Part shown: piece by piece, positions 47,863-57,095 of the stretch
Numbering within the stretch: position 1 is the stretch's first letter
Layout: each line of letters begins with the position of its first letter
Source of the DNA: Actinokineospora inagensis DSM 44258
GTDB taxonomy: Bacteria; Actinomycetota; Actinomycetes; Mycobacteriales; Pseudonocardiaceae
Direction: 5' to 3'
NCBI RefSeq assembly: GCF_000482865.1
Contig: NZ_AXWW01000028.1
Coordinates: forward strand, 45,728-109,727
Length of the DNA stretch: 64,000 bases
Notes under the pieces: model-generated
The model's database searches: none
Told to the model about the DNA's origin: nothing
What the model saw: only the letters and a program-made list of their open reading frames with translations
Made by a program: the position numbers and the translations under genes

Positions 47863-50664
47863 CTAAACGTCGGTGGGGAGGGCGGCCAGTCCGGCTTGGA
47901 CGGCGTCGGCGGCCGGGGATTGGACCAGGCGGTAGAGCTCCAGGGCGAGGGTGAGTTCGACCCGGGCCTCGGCGATGTCGCCGCGGTCGCGGTGGACGCG
48001 GGCGAGGACTTCGCGGGCGAACGCCTCGGTGAGGTCGAGGCCGTTGGCTTCGGCGAGGTCGACGGCTTCGCGGGCGTGGGTTTCGGCGGCTTCGAAGATG
48101 GTCAGCTCGTGTTCGAGTTCGGCGAGGTTGGCCAGGGCGATGCCGACGAAACCGAGGTCGCCGACCTGCCGGTAGAGGGCCACGGCGCGGGCCTGCGGGC
48201 CGACGGCTTCGGCGGGGGCGCCCAGGTTCCGGTGGACCTGCGCGATGTTGTTGAGCAGGTTGGCCTCGCCGAGCCGGTAGCCTGCGCGGTTGGACAGGTC
48301 GAGGGCTTTGCGGTAGCCGGCGAGGGCCTCGACGTAGCGTTTTTGGCCGTAGAGGGCGCTGGCCACGGTGTTGAAGCCCATCGCCATCAGCTTCGTGTCG
48401 CGCAGTTCGGTGGCGATGGCGACGGCGCGTTCGGCGTCGGCGACGGTCTCGTGTTCGCGGTCGAAGCGGGTGAGCAGGACGCAGCGGCTCAACCGCATCA
48501 GCACCTCGCCGCGGCGGTCGGCGGCGGCCTGGGCGGCGGCGAGACCGAGGCGCAGCACGTGTTCCCAGTCGTCGCGGCGGGAGCGGACCCGGCGGTACTC
48601 GCTGGCCATCCTGGCCAACTGCCACACCTGGGTGTGCAGCCCGGCCTTCGCGCCCGCCTCGACGGCGGCGACCACGTTGGGCCACTCGCGTTCGAACCAG
48701 GCGAGGGCGTCTTCCCGGCTGTCCAACTCGGGGCGCGGCACGTCGACGTCGGTCGTGGCGTGGTCGAGGTCGTCGGCGGCGTCGCGCAGGTGGCGGCGGC
48801 TCTGGTCGGCGGCGACCAGGTAGTGCCGGAGGACGGCGGGCAGCGGGTCGGTGCCGGTGCCGAGTTCGCGGGCGTAGAGCCGGACCAGGTCGTGCGCGCC
48901 GAACACGTCCGGGTCGGTCTCGGTGACCAGGAACAGCGCGGCCAGTCCGCGCAACCGCTCCCTGGCCGCGGCCACCGGCAGGTCCCCCATGGTGGCCAGC
49001 AGGTGCGGGCCGAAAGTCGGACCGGGCACGGCGCCGACCAACCGGAGCACGTCGGTGTGGCCCCGGTCCAGCCCCCGGACGGTGAGGTCGAGGGCCGCCC
49101 GCACCCCCGTGTCGACGTCCTGCACGCGCAGCGCGCCCAGCCGGGTCCGCTCGTCGGCGAGCTCGGCGACCAGCTCGCGCAGTGACCACTGTGGACTGAC
49201 GACCAGCCGGGCGCCCGCGATCCGCAGCGCCAGCGGCAGGTGGTCGCAGAGCCGGGCGAGGCGGGCCCGCAGGCCGAGCTCGTCCGGCGCGGGCGGGCCA
49301 GCGGCGTGCGTGATGACCGCCTCGGCCTCGTCCGGCGGCAGGGTGCCCAGCACCCGCGGCGCGGCGCCGTGGGTGACCAGGCCGTCGAGCCTGCGCCTGC
49401 TGGTGACCACCACCATCGACCCCGGTGAGCTGGGCAGCAGCGGCCGGACCTGGTCGGAGTCGCGGGCGTCGTCGAGGACCACCAGCACCCGCCGCGCGGC
49501 CAGCAGGGACCGGTAGAACGCGGCGCGCTCGGCCTGGTCGTCCGGGATGTGCTCGGCGGCCACCCCGAGCGCGAGCAGGAACCGGGCCAGGACCTCGGCG
49601 GGTTTGGCCGGGTCGTGCCGGGGGTCGAAGCCGCGCAGACCGGCGTAGAGCCGCCCGTCCGGGAAGTCCGCCGCCGCGCGGGCACCCCACACCAGGGTGA
49701 GCGCGCTCTTGCCGACCCCGGCGGGACCGACCAGCACCCCGATGGCGGGCGCGGTGCCGTCCGCGTTGTCGCGGATCTGGTCGAGCCACTTGAGTTCCTC
49801 GGCGCGGCCCGCGAACCCCGGTGGCGCGGCGGGCAACTGGGCCGGGGTGAGCACGCCGACCCGTGGCGCGATCACCGGCGCGGGGCGGGATTCGAGCAGC
49901 GTCGAGTCGTCGCGCAGGATGCGGCTGTGCAGTTCGCGCAGGCCGGGACCGGGGTCGAGGCCGAGCTCACCGGCGGCGCGGTGCGCGAACCGCTGGTAGA
50001 TCTCCAACGCGGCCGCGCGCCTGCCCGAGCGGTAGAGGGCCAACACGAGTTGACCAACCAGGTGTTCCCGGAACGGGTGCGTGTCGACGAGGGCGGCCAG
50101 CTCACCGATGACCTCGTCGTGGCGGCCGAGTTCGAGGTCGGCGTCGATGCGCGCCTCCAGCACGGTCAGCCGCAACTCGGCCAGTTCCGGCGCGCGGACC
50201 CGACCGCCGATGCCGGAAAGCTCCGGACCGCGCCACAACGCCTGCGCCCGACCGAGCAACTCGGCCCGCGCCGCGGCGGGCCGGTCGCGCGACTCGGCGA
50301 GCAACGCCCTGGCCAGCGCCACATCAATGCGTGCCTCGTCGACGACCAGCCGGTAACCGGGACCGGCGGTCTGGATCCTGGTCGCCCGCGATGAGTCCAC
50401 TGTGGACAGCCAGCGGCGCAGCCTGGACACGTAGCCCTGCACGATGGTGCGGGCCGTCGCGGGCGGTTCGTGGTCCCACAGCACATCCATCACGTGCTCG
50501 ACGGAGACCACCTGGTTCGGCTCCAGCAACAGCAGCGCCAGCATGCCACGCAATCCCGGCCCACCCGGGACCACCGTGTTCGCCCCCACCAGCGCGCACA
50601 CCGGGCCCAGCACGCAAAACCGCGGTCCGCTCTGCTCCGGATCCGCGAGCGCGACATGCGCCAC
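47863..50664 (-). CDS. SARP/AfsR-type regulator with NB-ARC and TPR domains
   Basis: A roughly 933-residue regulator. Residues about 15-100 form an OmpR-like winged helix (LVGANTVVPGGPGLRGMLALLLLEPNQVV, in part). The bacterial transcriptional activation domain follows (VLEARIDADLELGRHDEVI; HPFREHLVGQLVLALYRSGRR). Then comes an NB-ARC ATPase with P-loop GPAGVGKSALT, Walker B LVVLDDARDS and LRIAGARLV, and C-terminal TPR repeats. AfsR-like proteins activate secondary-metabolite genes in response to ATP-dependent oligomerisation. GTG 50664 is favoured; the frame stays open to 50766. It stands alone here; its targets are not apparent. Confidence 0.87.
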   Translation of the reverse strand: MAHVALADPEQSGPRFCVLGPVCALVGANTVVPGGPGLRGMLALLLLEPNQVVSVEHVMDVLWDHEPPATARTIVQGYVSRLRRWLSTVDSSRATRIQTAGPGYRLVVDEARIDVALARALLAESRDRPAAARAELLGRAQALWRGPELSGIGGRVRAPELAELRLTVLEARIDADLELGRHDEVIGELAALVDTHPFREHLVGQLVLALYRSGRRAAALEIYQRFAHRAAGELGLDPGPGLRELHSRILRDDSTLLESRPAPVIAPRVGVLTPAQLPAAPPGFAGRAEELKWLDQIRDNADGTAPAIGVLVGPAGVGKSALTLVWGARAAADFPDGRLYAGLRGFDPRHDPAKPAEVLARFLLALGVAAEHIPDDQAERAAFYRSLLAARRVLVVLDDARDSDQVRPLLPSSPGSMVVVTSRRRLDGLVTHGAAPRVLGTLPPDEAEAVITHAAGPPAPDELGLRARLARLCDHLPLALRIAGARLVVSPQWSLRELVAELADERTRLGALRVQDVDTGVRAALDLTVRGLDRGHTDVLRLVGAVPGPTFGPHLLATMGDLPVAAARERLRGLAALFLVTETDPDVFGAHDLVRLYARELGTGTDPLPAVLRHYLVAADQSRRHLRDAADDLDHATTDVDVPRPELDSREDALAWFEREWPNVVAAVEAGAKAGLHTQVWQLARMASEYRRVRSRRDDWEHVLRLGLAAAQAAADRRGEVLMRLSRCVLLTRFDREHETVADAERAVAIATELRDTKLMAMGFNTVASALYGQKRYVEALAGYRKALDLSNRAGYRLGEANLLNNIAQVHRNLGAPAEAVGPQARAVALYRQVGDLGFVGIALANLAELEHELTIFEAAETHAREAVDLAEANGLDLTEAFAREVLARVHRDRGDIAEARVELTLALELYRLVQSPAADAVQAGLAALPTDV

Positions 50665-50865
50665 TCGGTACCACCCCCCGATCGGACCGACTCCCCTAAG
50701 CCGGTTCTTTCGCGCTCCCGCGACAAACCTAGGGCGTATCGGAACCCGTGGGCGCCGTTGTGGCACTAGTCAACCGGATGGCCTAATGACTATGGACCGG
50801 CGATATGCCCCGCCCAACGGAATTCCCCGGATGAACGGCCCAACACCACCGCCGCTGGCCCGTGG

Positions 50866-51005
50866 TTGTCCACAACCAGTTGAGTTGTCCACAGCCGGCG
50901 CCCACCCCCTCTTGACAGTTCCCGTTCCGCGCTATCGTCAGGAATGGGCGACCGGCCCCCGGGTGGGTGGGGTCTGGCTTGGGGGCGGACGGGGCTGAAG
51001 TCAAG
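50866..51005 (+). promoter_or_regulatory. Repeated 140-bp promoter/leader element, copy 1
   Basis: TTGTCCACA at 50866-50874 and 50885-50893 (19 bp start to start), TTGACA 50912-50917, 15-bp spacer, TATCGT 50933-50938, CAGGA, ATG 50944, a GC-rich hairpin region (GACC pairing with GGTC) and a terminal GTCAAG at 51000-51005. Same order and spacing as the copies at 56916 and 57096. The rest of 50665-51844 holds repeats but no supported larger gene. Confidence 0.7.
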
Positions 51006-51138
51006 CGCTGGATCGGGGGATGTCGGCGGGCGGGATGTCCGCGGCCAGTCGGGATGTCGGCGACCGAGAGATGAGGCGGGATCGGGAAGGTGTCGGGTCG
51101 GGTGGCCTGAGCTACGCGCGTGGCGGCCAGGTTATTGA
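50944..51138 (+). CDS. Micro-ORF of element copy 1, 64 residues
   Basis: ATG lies five bases after the -10-like hexamer, so any transcript would be leaderless. The peptide begins MGDRPPGGWGLAWGRTGLK, resembling the peptides of copies 2 and 3 in the first 13 residues, but reads on to 64 residues because it lacks their stop after residue 28. Expression is not demonstrable from sequence. Confidence 0.35.
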   Translation: MGDRPPGGWGLAWGRTGLKSSAGSGDVGGRDVRGQSGCRRPRDEAGSGRCRVGWPELRAWRPGY

Positions 51139-51290
51139 CCAGCGTCCACGCGCAGCGGGCACCCCGTAGTCCCACGTCCGGGCATAGCGGCGTGTTGTTG
51201 GCCCACGCCCACGCCCAGTGGCCGTCTTATTGGCCCGCGTCCACGCGTAGCGGGCATGTTGTTCACCCGCATCCCTCTTGGCGGGGCTTG
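51131..51290. repeat. About five imperfect 31-32-bp tandem repeats
   Basis: Units starting near 51132, 51164, 51195, 51227 and 51259 share ttattggcccgcgtccacgcg-like sequence and agcgggca-like ends. No credible gene covers them. Downstream, 51291-51844 shows no supported gene. Confidence 0.6.
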
Positions 51291-51844
51291 GGCCGCACCG
51301 GCGTGGGTGGCCGCCTGTCTGCTTGTCGAGATGGTGATGCTTCTTGGCAGGCGGAGAAGATTCCGCGTCAATGCGAAGTCGGGCTCCGAGTTCGGCGGGC
51401 TCGGGTACGGCGCGGAATGACCGGGTGTGACACTTCCGCCGCACTTGTGGCCCACCGGGTCCGGTCTCGTGGTTGCATTGGACGTCCGGGAGGAGCGCGC
51501 CATGGCGGCTGTACCCGGCAAGACCTTGACCTCGCACGGCTGGCCGTCGCGGACAACTCGGCCACGTCCGCCTCGTGGGTTCCCCGCGCGGCGACCGAAT
51601 TGTCGAACTAGGCCTTGACCTGCTGGACGAAGTCGCCGCGGGGGCCAGCGGCCGAGGTCGGGTGAGCTGGATCGGCCCCGCGGCCCGACCGATCCCGACT
51701 CGGTGGGCGCGGGGCCGTACTCCGCGTGAGTTGGTCCACAGCACGTCGGGCTCACCCCGAGTGGGAACTCGACCAGCTCTTGATCAACCGTGCGCGAAGC
51801 GCGGGGCAATGGTAACAGATGGGTCACACGTGATCACGGACGGG

Positions 51845-52744
51845 TCACCTGGTTAGCGCTGCGAACGTTCTCGCGGCGATGAAGTCCGGGCGGGGTGCGG
51901 GCGCGGCGTACGGGGTGACCAGGGGGTTCTCCACCGAGTTGAAGACCACGAAGATGTTGGACCTCGGGAACGGGGTGATGTTGTTGCCGGAACCGTGCAT
52001 CAGGTTCGAGTCGAACAGCAGCGCCGAACCGGCCGGGCCGGTGAACTGGTCGATGCCGTGTTCGGCGGCCAGCGCGGTGATCGCGGCGCGGCTGGGGACG
52101 CCGATCTCCTGTTCGGTCAGCGACACCTTGTAGTGGTCGGACGGGGTCTCGCCGACGCAGGGGACGAAGGTGCGCTGGGAGCCGGGCAGCACCATCAGGC
52201 CGCCGTTGAACGGGTGGTTGTCGGTGAGCGCGATGGACATGCTCACCGCGCGGGGCAACGGCATACCGTCCTCGGCGTGCCAGGTCTCGAAGTCCGAGTG
52301 CCAGTAGAAACCCTTGCCCTTGAAGCCGGGCATGTAGTTCACCCGGCTCTGGTGCACGTAGACGTCCGAACCGAGCACCTGGCGAGCGCGGTCGAGCACC
52401 CGTGGGTCGCGCACCAACTCCGCGACGAGGTCGCTGGTCCGGTGTACCTCGAAGATCGAGCGAACCTCGTTGGACTCCCGTTCGACGATGGTGCGTTCGT
52501 CGGCGCGGATCTCGTCGTCGCTCGCGAGGCGGTCGAGTTCGGCGCGGAACGCCTGGACCTCGCCGGAGCTGAGCAGATCGGTGTACCGGGAGTGGCCGCG
52601 GGTGTCGTGCGCGGCGACGGTCGCGGCGTCGATCGGGCCGTCGATTCCGCCCCACACGGTCGGTTCCGGTCGCTCGACGGTCGGTGCGGGCTCGGGCGTG
52701 CGGGTGCGGTAGTGGTCCTGGACCCGGGTTTCGGTGAGCGTCAT
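51845..52744 (-). CDS. ectD: Ectoine hydroxylase EctD
   Basis: A 299-residue Fe(II)/2-oxoglutarate dioxygenase that converts ectoine to 5-hydroxyectoine. The iron facial triad is visible as H-x-D in [11 protein letters not shown] and the distal His in [14 protein letters not shown]; the ectoine-binding region [17 protein letters not shown] matches EctD. It overlaps ectC by 4 bp and is last in the operon. Confidence 0.95.
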   Translation of the reverse strand: MTLTETRVQDHYRTRTPEPAPTVERPEPTVWGGIDGPIDAATVAAHDTRGHSRYTDLLSSGEVQAFRAELDRLASDDEIRADERTIVERESNEVRSIFEVHRTSDLVAELVRDPRVLDRARQVLGSDVYVHQSRVNYMPGFKGKGFYWHSDFETWHAEDGMPLPRAVSMSIALTDNHPFNGGLMVLPGSQRTFVPCVGETPSDHYKVSLTEQEIGVPSRAAITALAAEHGIDQFTGPAGSALLFDSNLMHGSGNNITPFPRSNIFVVFNSVENPLVTPYAAPAPRPDFIAARTFAALTR

Positions 52745-53136
52745 CGGGTCTCCTCGGTGATCAGCGGGTAGACCCCGTTCTCGTCGTGCACCTCCCGGCC
52801 GGTGACCGGCGGGTTGAAGACGCAGACCGTGCGCATCCGGCTGCGCACCGTCAACTGGTGGTGTTCGTGCCCGTCGAGCAGGTACAGCGAACCCGGCGCC
52901 AACCGGTGGATCTGGCCGGTTTCCTTGTCCAGCAGCTCACCCTCCCCCTCGACGACGAACACGGCCTCGACGTGGTTGGCGTACCAGAACTCGTTGACCC
53001 TGCCCGGGTACAGCACGGTCTCGTGCACCGAGAACCCGACGGCGTCCTTGGCCAGGATGATCCGCTTGCTGCGCCAGTTCTCGGCCTGGACGTCGCGGTC
53101 GGTGTCGGTGATCTCGTCCAGCGTGCGGACGATCAT
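52741..53136 (-). CDS. ectC: L-ectoine synthase EctC
   Basis: A 131-residue cupin that cyclises N-gamma-acetyl-diaminobutyrate to ectoine. Begins MIVRTLDEI; contains [21 protein letters not shown] (in part), and [16 protein letters not shown] with cupin metal residues. Fourth-to-last step in an intact ectABCD operon, 24 bp after ectB. Confidence 0.95.
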   Translation of the reverse strand: MIVRTLDEITDTDRDVQAENWRSKRIILAKDAVGFSVHETVLYPGRVNEFWYANHVEAVFVVEGEGELLDKETGQIHRLAPGSLYLLDGHEHHQLTVRSRMRTVCVFNPPVTGREVHDENGVYPLITEETR

Positions 53137-53160
53137 CGGTTGCCTCCTCCAGGATGGGCT

Positions 53161-54408
53161 TTACCGGGTGGCGGCCACGGACTCGGTGAGGATCCGCAAG
53201 CCGTCGTCCAACTCGTCGTCGGTGATGGTCAGCGGCGGCATGACCTTGGCGACCTCGCCGTCCGGGCCGGAGGTCTCCATCAGCAGGCCACGCTGGAAAG
53301 CGGCCGAGCAGACGGCACCGGCGGTCGCGCCGTCGGCGAAACGCAGGCCACGGGCCAGACCACGGCCCTTGGCGCGCAGGTCGGCGTCCGGGTGGGCGTC
53401 GGCGATGCCGAGCAGGACCCGTTCGACCTGTTCCCCCTTGGCCAGCGTGCTTTTCTCCAGGGTGTCGTCGGTCCAGTACGCGCGCAGGGCCTCGGTGGAC
53501 GCGACGAACGCCGGGTTGATGCCGCGGAAGGTGCCGTTGTGCTCGCCCGGCTCCCACACGTCCAGGTCCGGCCGGATCAGGGTGAGCGCCAGCGGCAGGC
53601 CGAAACCGCCGATGGACTTGGACAGGCACACGATGTCCGGGGTGATGCCCGCGACCTCGAAGCTGAAGAACGGGCCGGTGCGGCCGCAGCCCATCTGCAC
53701 GTCGTCAACGATCAGCAGGATGCCGTGCCGCTCGCACAGTTCGGCCAAGCCGCGCAACCACTCCACACGCGCGGCGTTGATGCCGCCCTCGCCCTGCACG
53801 GTTTCCACGATGACAGCGGCGGGCTCGTTCAGGCCGCTGCCGCTGTCGGCGAGCAACCGCTCCAGCCACAGGAAGTCCGGGACCCGGCCGTCGAGGTAGT
53901 TGTCGTAGGGCATCGGGGTGGCGTGCACCAGCGGGACGCCCGCGCCGCCGCGCTTCATGGAGTTGCCGGTGACCGACAGCGCGCCCAGCGTCATGCCGTG
54001 GAAGGCGTTGGTGAAGTTGACGACCGACACGCGGCCGGTCACCTTGCGGGCCAGCTTCAGCGCGGCCTCGACCGCGTTCGCCCCGGCCGGACCGGGGAAC
54101 ATGACCTTGTAGTCCAGCTCGCGCGGGGTGAGCACCAAGTCCCGAAAGGACTCCAGGAAGTCGCGCTTGGCCACGGTCTGCATGTCGAGGGCGTGCGTGA
54201 CGCCGTCGCGCAGGATGTAGTCGACCACGGCCTGTTTGAGCACCGGGTTGTTGTGCCCGTAGTTGAGGGCGCCCGCACCGGCGAAGAAGTCCACATAGGA
54301 CTTCCCGGACTCGTCGTAGAGGTGGCTGCCGACCGCGCGGTCGAACACGACCGGCCAGCCCCGGCTGTAGCTGCGAACCTCGGATTCGAGCGTCTCGAAC
54401 ACGGTCAT
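53161..54408 (-). CDS. ectB: Diaminobutyrate-2-oxoglutarate transaminase EctB
   Basis: A 415-residue class III PLP aminotransferase making L-2,4-diaminobutyrate from aspartate semialdehyde. Features are FDRAVGSHLYDESGKSYVDFFAGAGALNYGHNNP (in part), VDDVQMGCGRTGPFFSFE and the PLP Lys in CLSKSIGGFGLP. ATG 54408 is used. It lies 41 bp after ectA. Confidence 0.95.
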   Translation of the reverse strand: MTVFETLESEVRSYSRGWPVVFDRAVGSHLYDESGKSYVDFFAGAGALNYGHNNPVLKQAVVDYILRDGVTHALDMQTVAKRDFLESFRDLVLTPRELDYKVMFPGPAGANAVEAALKLARKVTGRVSVVNFTNAFHGMTLGALSVTGNSMKRGGAGVPLVHATPMPYDNYLDGRVPDFLWLERLLADSGSGLNEPAAVIVETVQGEGGINAARVEWLRGLAELCERHGILLIVDDVQMGCGRTGPFFSFEVAGITPDIVCLSKSIGGFGLPLALTLIRPDLDVWEPGEHNGTFRGINPAFVASTEALRAYWTDDTLEKSTLAKGEQVERVLLGIADAHPDADLRAKGRGLARGLRFADGATAGAVCSAAFQRGLLMETSGPDGEVAKVMPPLTITDDELDDGLRILTESVAATR

Positions 54409-54449
54409 CGGAAATGCCTCCCCAGCAGTGGTTCGGGCCATGACGGGCA

Positions 54450-54962
54450 TCAAGCGAGGACAGGTCGCCGCACCAGCGGGCCGATCCGGTAAAGGTCCTC
54501 GGCCGCGTGGTCGTCGGGGAAGTGGTCGGCGGCGAACAGGTCTCCCCGGCGCAGCAGTGCCCCGTGTCGCTGCGCCAGCGCGCGGAACAACGCGATCGAG
54601 GCGGCGTTGTCGGCGGTGATGGTGGTCTCCAGGTGCCGCACACCGCGCGGGGCGAGCCGCTCCAAGAGGTGGTCGAGCAGACTGCCCGCGATGCCGCGTC
54701 CGCGCTGGCTGTCGTCGACCGCGATCTGCCACACCACCACGGTGTCCGGCGCTTCCGGCCGGACGAAGCCGATGACGAACCCGACCGGTCGACCGGCGAC
54801 CCTGGCGACGGCCGAGGTGGCGGCGAAGTCGCGGCACCACAGCAGGTAGGCGTAGGACGAGTTCAGGTCGAGCGTGCGCGAGTCGCGGGCGATCCGCCAC
54901 AGCTCGGAACCATCCTCAGTGGACGGCTCGGTGATCGCGATGTCGTGCGTTTCCCCGGACAT
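54450..54962 (-). CDS. ectA: Diaminobutyrate acetyltransferase EctA
   Basis: A 170-residue GNAT acetyltransferase that acetylates diaminobutyrate at the gamma nitrogen. Contains LDLNSSYAYLLWCRDF and acetyl-CoA loop DSQRGRGIAGSLLDHLL, typical of EctA. First gene of ectABCD; no EctR regulator is adjacent. Osmotic induction is expected from other actinobacteria but no specific operator was recognised. Confidence 0.95.
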   Translation of the reverse strand: MSGETHDIAITEPSTEDGSELWRIARDSRTLDLNSSYAYLLWCRDFAATSAVARVAGRPVGFVIGFVRPEAPDTVVVWQIAVDDSQRGRGIAGSLLDHLLERLAPRGVRHLETTITADNAASIALFRALAQRHGALLRRGDLFAADHFPDDHAAEDLYRIGPLVRRPVLA

Positions 54963-55048
54963 ACCTCAGGAACGTAACAGCGATGGACGGCCGCGTCCGA
55001 ACGAGCGGATCGCGGAACCCGGTGCTCACCTGGGGATTCGGCGGATCA

Positions 55049-55088
55049 CCGGTGAGGAGGGCAACAGTGCGGTTGTCCTCCTCACCGG
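55049..55088 (-). terminator. Terminator of the aldo/keto reductase gene
   Basis: A 17-bp stem (55049-55065 with 55072-55088, one G-T pair) and 6-nt loop, 16 bp beyond the reductase stop. It separates that gene from the ectoine operon on the same strand. Confidence 0.85.
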
Positions 55089-55103
55089 CGTCGTGTTAAC
55101 GGG

Positions 55104-56132
55104 TCAGCCCGCTTCCCGGGACTGCGCCCAGATATCGATGCCGGAGTCGACCGCGTGCCGGTCGATCTCGGCCAGTTCGCCGTCGGTCAGCGGCGGCGCG
55201 TCGACGGCGGCCAGGTTCGCCTCCAACTGGGCCACGGAACTGGCGCCCACCAGGGCGGAGGTGACCCGCGGATCGCGCAGCACCCACGCGATGGCCAACT
55301 GCGCCAAGGATTGGCCGCGCTGCTTCGCGACGGCGTTCAGGCCGCGCACCCGGGCCAGGTTCGCCTCGGAGATCAGGTCGGGCGAGAGCGATGAGTGGCG
55401 GCTGGCGCGCGAACCCTCGGGGATGCCGTCGAGGTAGCGGTCGGTCAGCAGGCCCTGGCCGAGCGGGGAGAACGCGATGCAGCCCGCGCCGACGTCGTCC
55501 AGGGTGTCCAGCAGTTCCGGCTCGATCCAGCGGTTGAGCAGGGAGTACGACGGCTGGTGGATCAGCAGCGGCACACCGGCGTCCTTGAGCAGTTCCGCCG
55601 CTTCACGAGTCGCGGCGGGCGAGTACGAGGACACGCCGACGTAGAGCGCCTTGCCCTGCTGCACGGCGGTGACCAGCGCGCCAACGGTTTCCTCGAGCGG
55701 GGTGTCCGGGTCGAAGCGGTGCGAGTAGAAGATGTCGACGTAGTCGAGGCCGAGCCGGGCCAGCGACTGGTCCAAAGAGGACAGCAGGTACTTGCGCGAG
55801 CCCCACTCCCCGTACGGCCCAGGCCACATGTCGTAGCCCGCCTTGGTGGACACGACCAACTCGTCGCGGTACGGCTTGAAGTCGGTGGCCAACACCCGAC
55901 CGAAGTTGGCCTCCGCGCTGCCGTACGGCGGTCCGTAGTTGTTGGCGAGGTCGAAGTGCGTCACCCCCAGGTCGAACGCCCGGCGCAGGATGGCCCGGCC
56001 CGGCTCGAACGGGCGGTCACCCCCGAAGTTGTGCCACAACCCCAACGACACCGGCGGCAGCTTCAACCCGCTGCGGCCGACCCTGCGGTACGCGGTGCGG
56101 TCATAACGACTGTCCTCGGCCCGATACGACAT
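55104..56132 (-). CDS. Aldo/keto reductase, YghZ/glyceraldehyde-3-phosphate reductase type
   Basis: A 342-residue TIM-barrel NADPH-dependent reductase. It has the catalytic Tyr loop in THFDLANNYGPPYGSAE, DLVVSTKAGYDMWPGPYG with the catalytic Lys (read as ELVVSTKAGY), YSHRFDPDTPLEETVGAL and the NADPH segment VGASSVAQLEANL. The WPGPYGEWGSRKYLLSSLDQSL stretch is typical of the YghZ subgroup, which reduces L-glyceraldehyde 3-phosphate and methylglyoxal. ATG 56132 with GGGAG upstream. Confidence 0.88.
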   Translation of the reverse strand: MSYRAEDSRYDRTAYRRVGRSGLKLPPVSLGLWHNFGGDRPFEPGRAILRRAFDLGVTHFDLANNYGPPYGSAEANFGRVLATDFKPYRDELVVSTKAGYDMWPGPYGEWGSRKYLLSSLDQSLARLGLDYVDIFYSHRFDPDTPLEETVGALVTAVQQGKALYVGVSSYSPAATREAAELLKDAGVPLLIHQPSYSLLNRWIEPELLDTLDDVGAGCIAFSPLGQGLLTDRYLDGIPEGSRASRHSSLSPDLISEANLARVRGLNAVAKQRGQSLAQLAIAWVLRDPRVTSALVGASSVAQLEANLAAVDAPPLTDGELAEIDRHAVDSGIDIWAQSREAG

Positions 56133-56163
56133 GGGACTCCCTTCGGTTCGACCCCATTCTCGC

Positions 56164-56757
56164 TCAGGAGTCCACATCGGTTCTGCGCGCGTACAGCACC
56201 TCTTCGTTGAGCTCGAGCCCGTTGACCACCCGCAGCGCGGCGACGACGGCGTCACCCACCAGGCTGGACGACACCTCGGGGTACTCGATGAGCAACGCGG
56301 TGTGGCCGTGATCCGCCGGGGTCTCGGTGACCGCGCCACGCAGGAAGCCGAACACGGCGGCCTTGCGGTCCGGGAGCGTGAGCGTGAGGCGGTCGCGGCG
56401 GATCGGGGTGAGTGTGGGGCTGAACAGGAGCGCGTAGAGGAGGTCTTTGGCGTGGCTGAGCAGGTCCTCGCCGGTGGTCGTCCGCTGCGCTGGGCTGATC
56501 ATCAGGCCGGGTGGTGGGGGTGTCGCCAGGCACTCGCCGCTGTCCCAGGCGCCCAGGTGAGCGGTGTGCTCGGCGAGGGTGGTGGTGTCCAGGTCGACTG
56601 GACGGGGGCGGTGAGGCGTGGACTGCGGGGCGACGGTGGCGAGCAGTTGGTCGACCAGCCACTCCCGGGGCTGCGCCATCAACTGGCTGCGCAGCGTGGA
56701 CGCGATCTCGCCGGGACCTGCGGATGCCTGGCGAACCATGTCGTCGAACCCGGACAT
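56164..56757 (-). CDS. Unknown actinobacterial protein, 197 residues
   Basis: ATG 56757 gives a 197-residue protein with a helical N-terminal part (MSGFDDMVRQASAGPGEIASTLRSQ, in part) and a C-terminal alpha/beta part (RDRLTLTLPDRKAAVFGFLRGAV; TALLIEYPEVSSSLVGDAVV). No signal peptide or membrane helix, and no family recognised. The frame is open upstream to 57054 but that part overlaps the repeated element and lacks coding bias. Divergent from element copies 2 and 3. Confidence 0.6.
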   Translation of the reverse strand: MSGFDDMVRQASAGPGEIASTLRSQLMAQPREWLVDQLLATVAPQSTPHRPRPVDLDTTTLAEHTAHLGAWDSGECLATPPPPGLMISPAQRTTTGEDLLSHAKDLLYALLFSPTLTPIRRDRLTLTLPDRKAAVFGFLRGAVTETPADHGHTALLIEYPEVSSSLVGDAVVAALRVVNGLELNEEVLYARRTDVDS

Positions 56758-56915
56758 GACCGGGAAGGTAGGCCGGGAGGACCACCGGACTCCAGCCACT
56801 TCACCCGATGGTGGCTGGTCGGCGCCTGACCTGCGCTCGGCTGTGCGCGGACCCGACGACCGTCGCGGGCTCGGTCTCACCGACCGAGATGAGGAGCGCG
56901 TCGCGCTTGGGCACG

Positions 56916-57055
56916 TTGTCCACAACCGGTCAAGTTGTCCACAGCCCGGTGTCGGGCGCTCTTGACAACTCGTTGTTCGCGGTACGTTCAGGAATGGGCC
57001 CCCGGCCCCCGGGTGGGTGGGCCCCTGCCTGGACCACGACGGCGGTTCCGTCAAG
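56916..57055 (+). promoter_or_regulatory. Repeated 140-bp promoter/leader element, copy 2
   Basis: TTGTCCACA at 56916-56924 and 56935-56943, TTGACA 56962-56967, 15-bp spacer, TACGTT 56983-56988, CAGGA, ATG 56994, GC-rich hairpin (GGGCCC pairing with GGGCCC) and GTCAAG at 57050-57055. Spacings are identical to copy 1. It lies tandem to copy 3; the 56758-57315 gap contains nothing else that I can identify. Confidence 0.72.
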
Positions 57056-57080
57056 CCAGCGGCGGGCCACGATCGGCTGA
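56994..57080 (+). CDS. Micro-ORF of element copy 2, 28 residues
   Basis: Leaderless-type ATG five bases after the -10-like hexamer. Peptide begins MGPRPPGGWAPAWTTTAV and ends after 28 residues, the same length as copy 3. Hydrophilic, Gly/Pro/Trp-rich, no membrane segment. Confidence 0.4.
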   Translation: MGPRPPGGWAPAWTTTAVPSSQRRATIG

Positions 57081-57095
57081 AGGCGGGCGCGGTGA

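Noticed and set aside
51112..51827. Possible genes or decayed sugar-kinase fragments between the repeats and ectD
   Set aside because: Short Arg/Pro-rich frames in all directions, no family motif, no consistent fragments that can be aligned by eye.
56758..57054. N-terminal extension of the 56164-56757 gene
   Set aside because: The extra codons lie over element copy 2 and lack coding bias; ATG 56757 begins a well-formed sequence.
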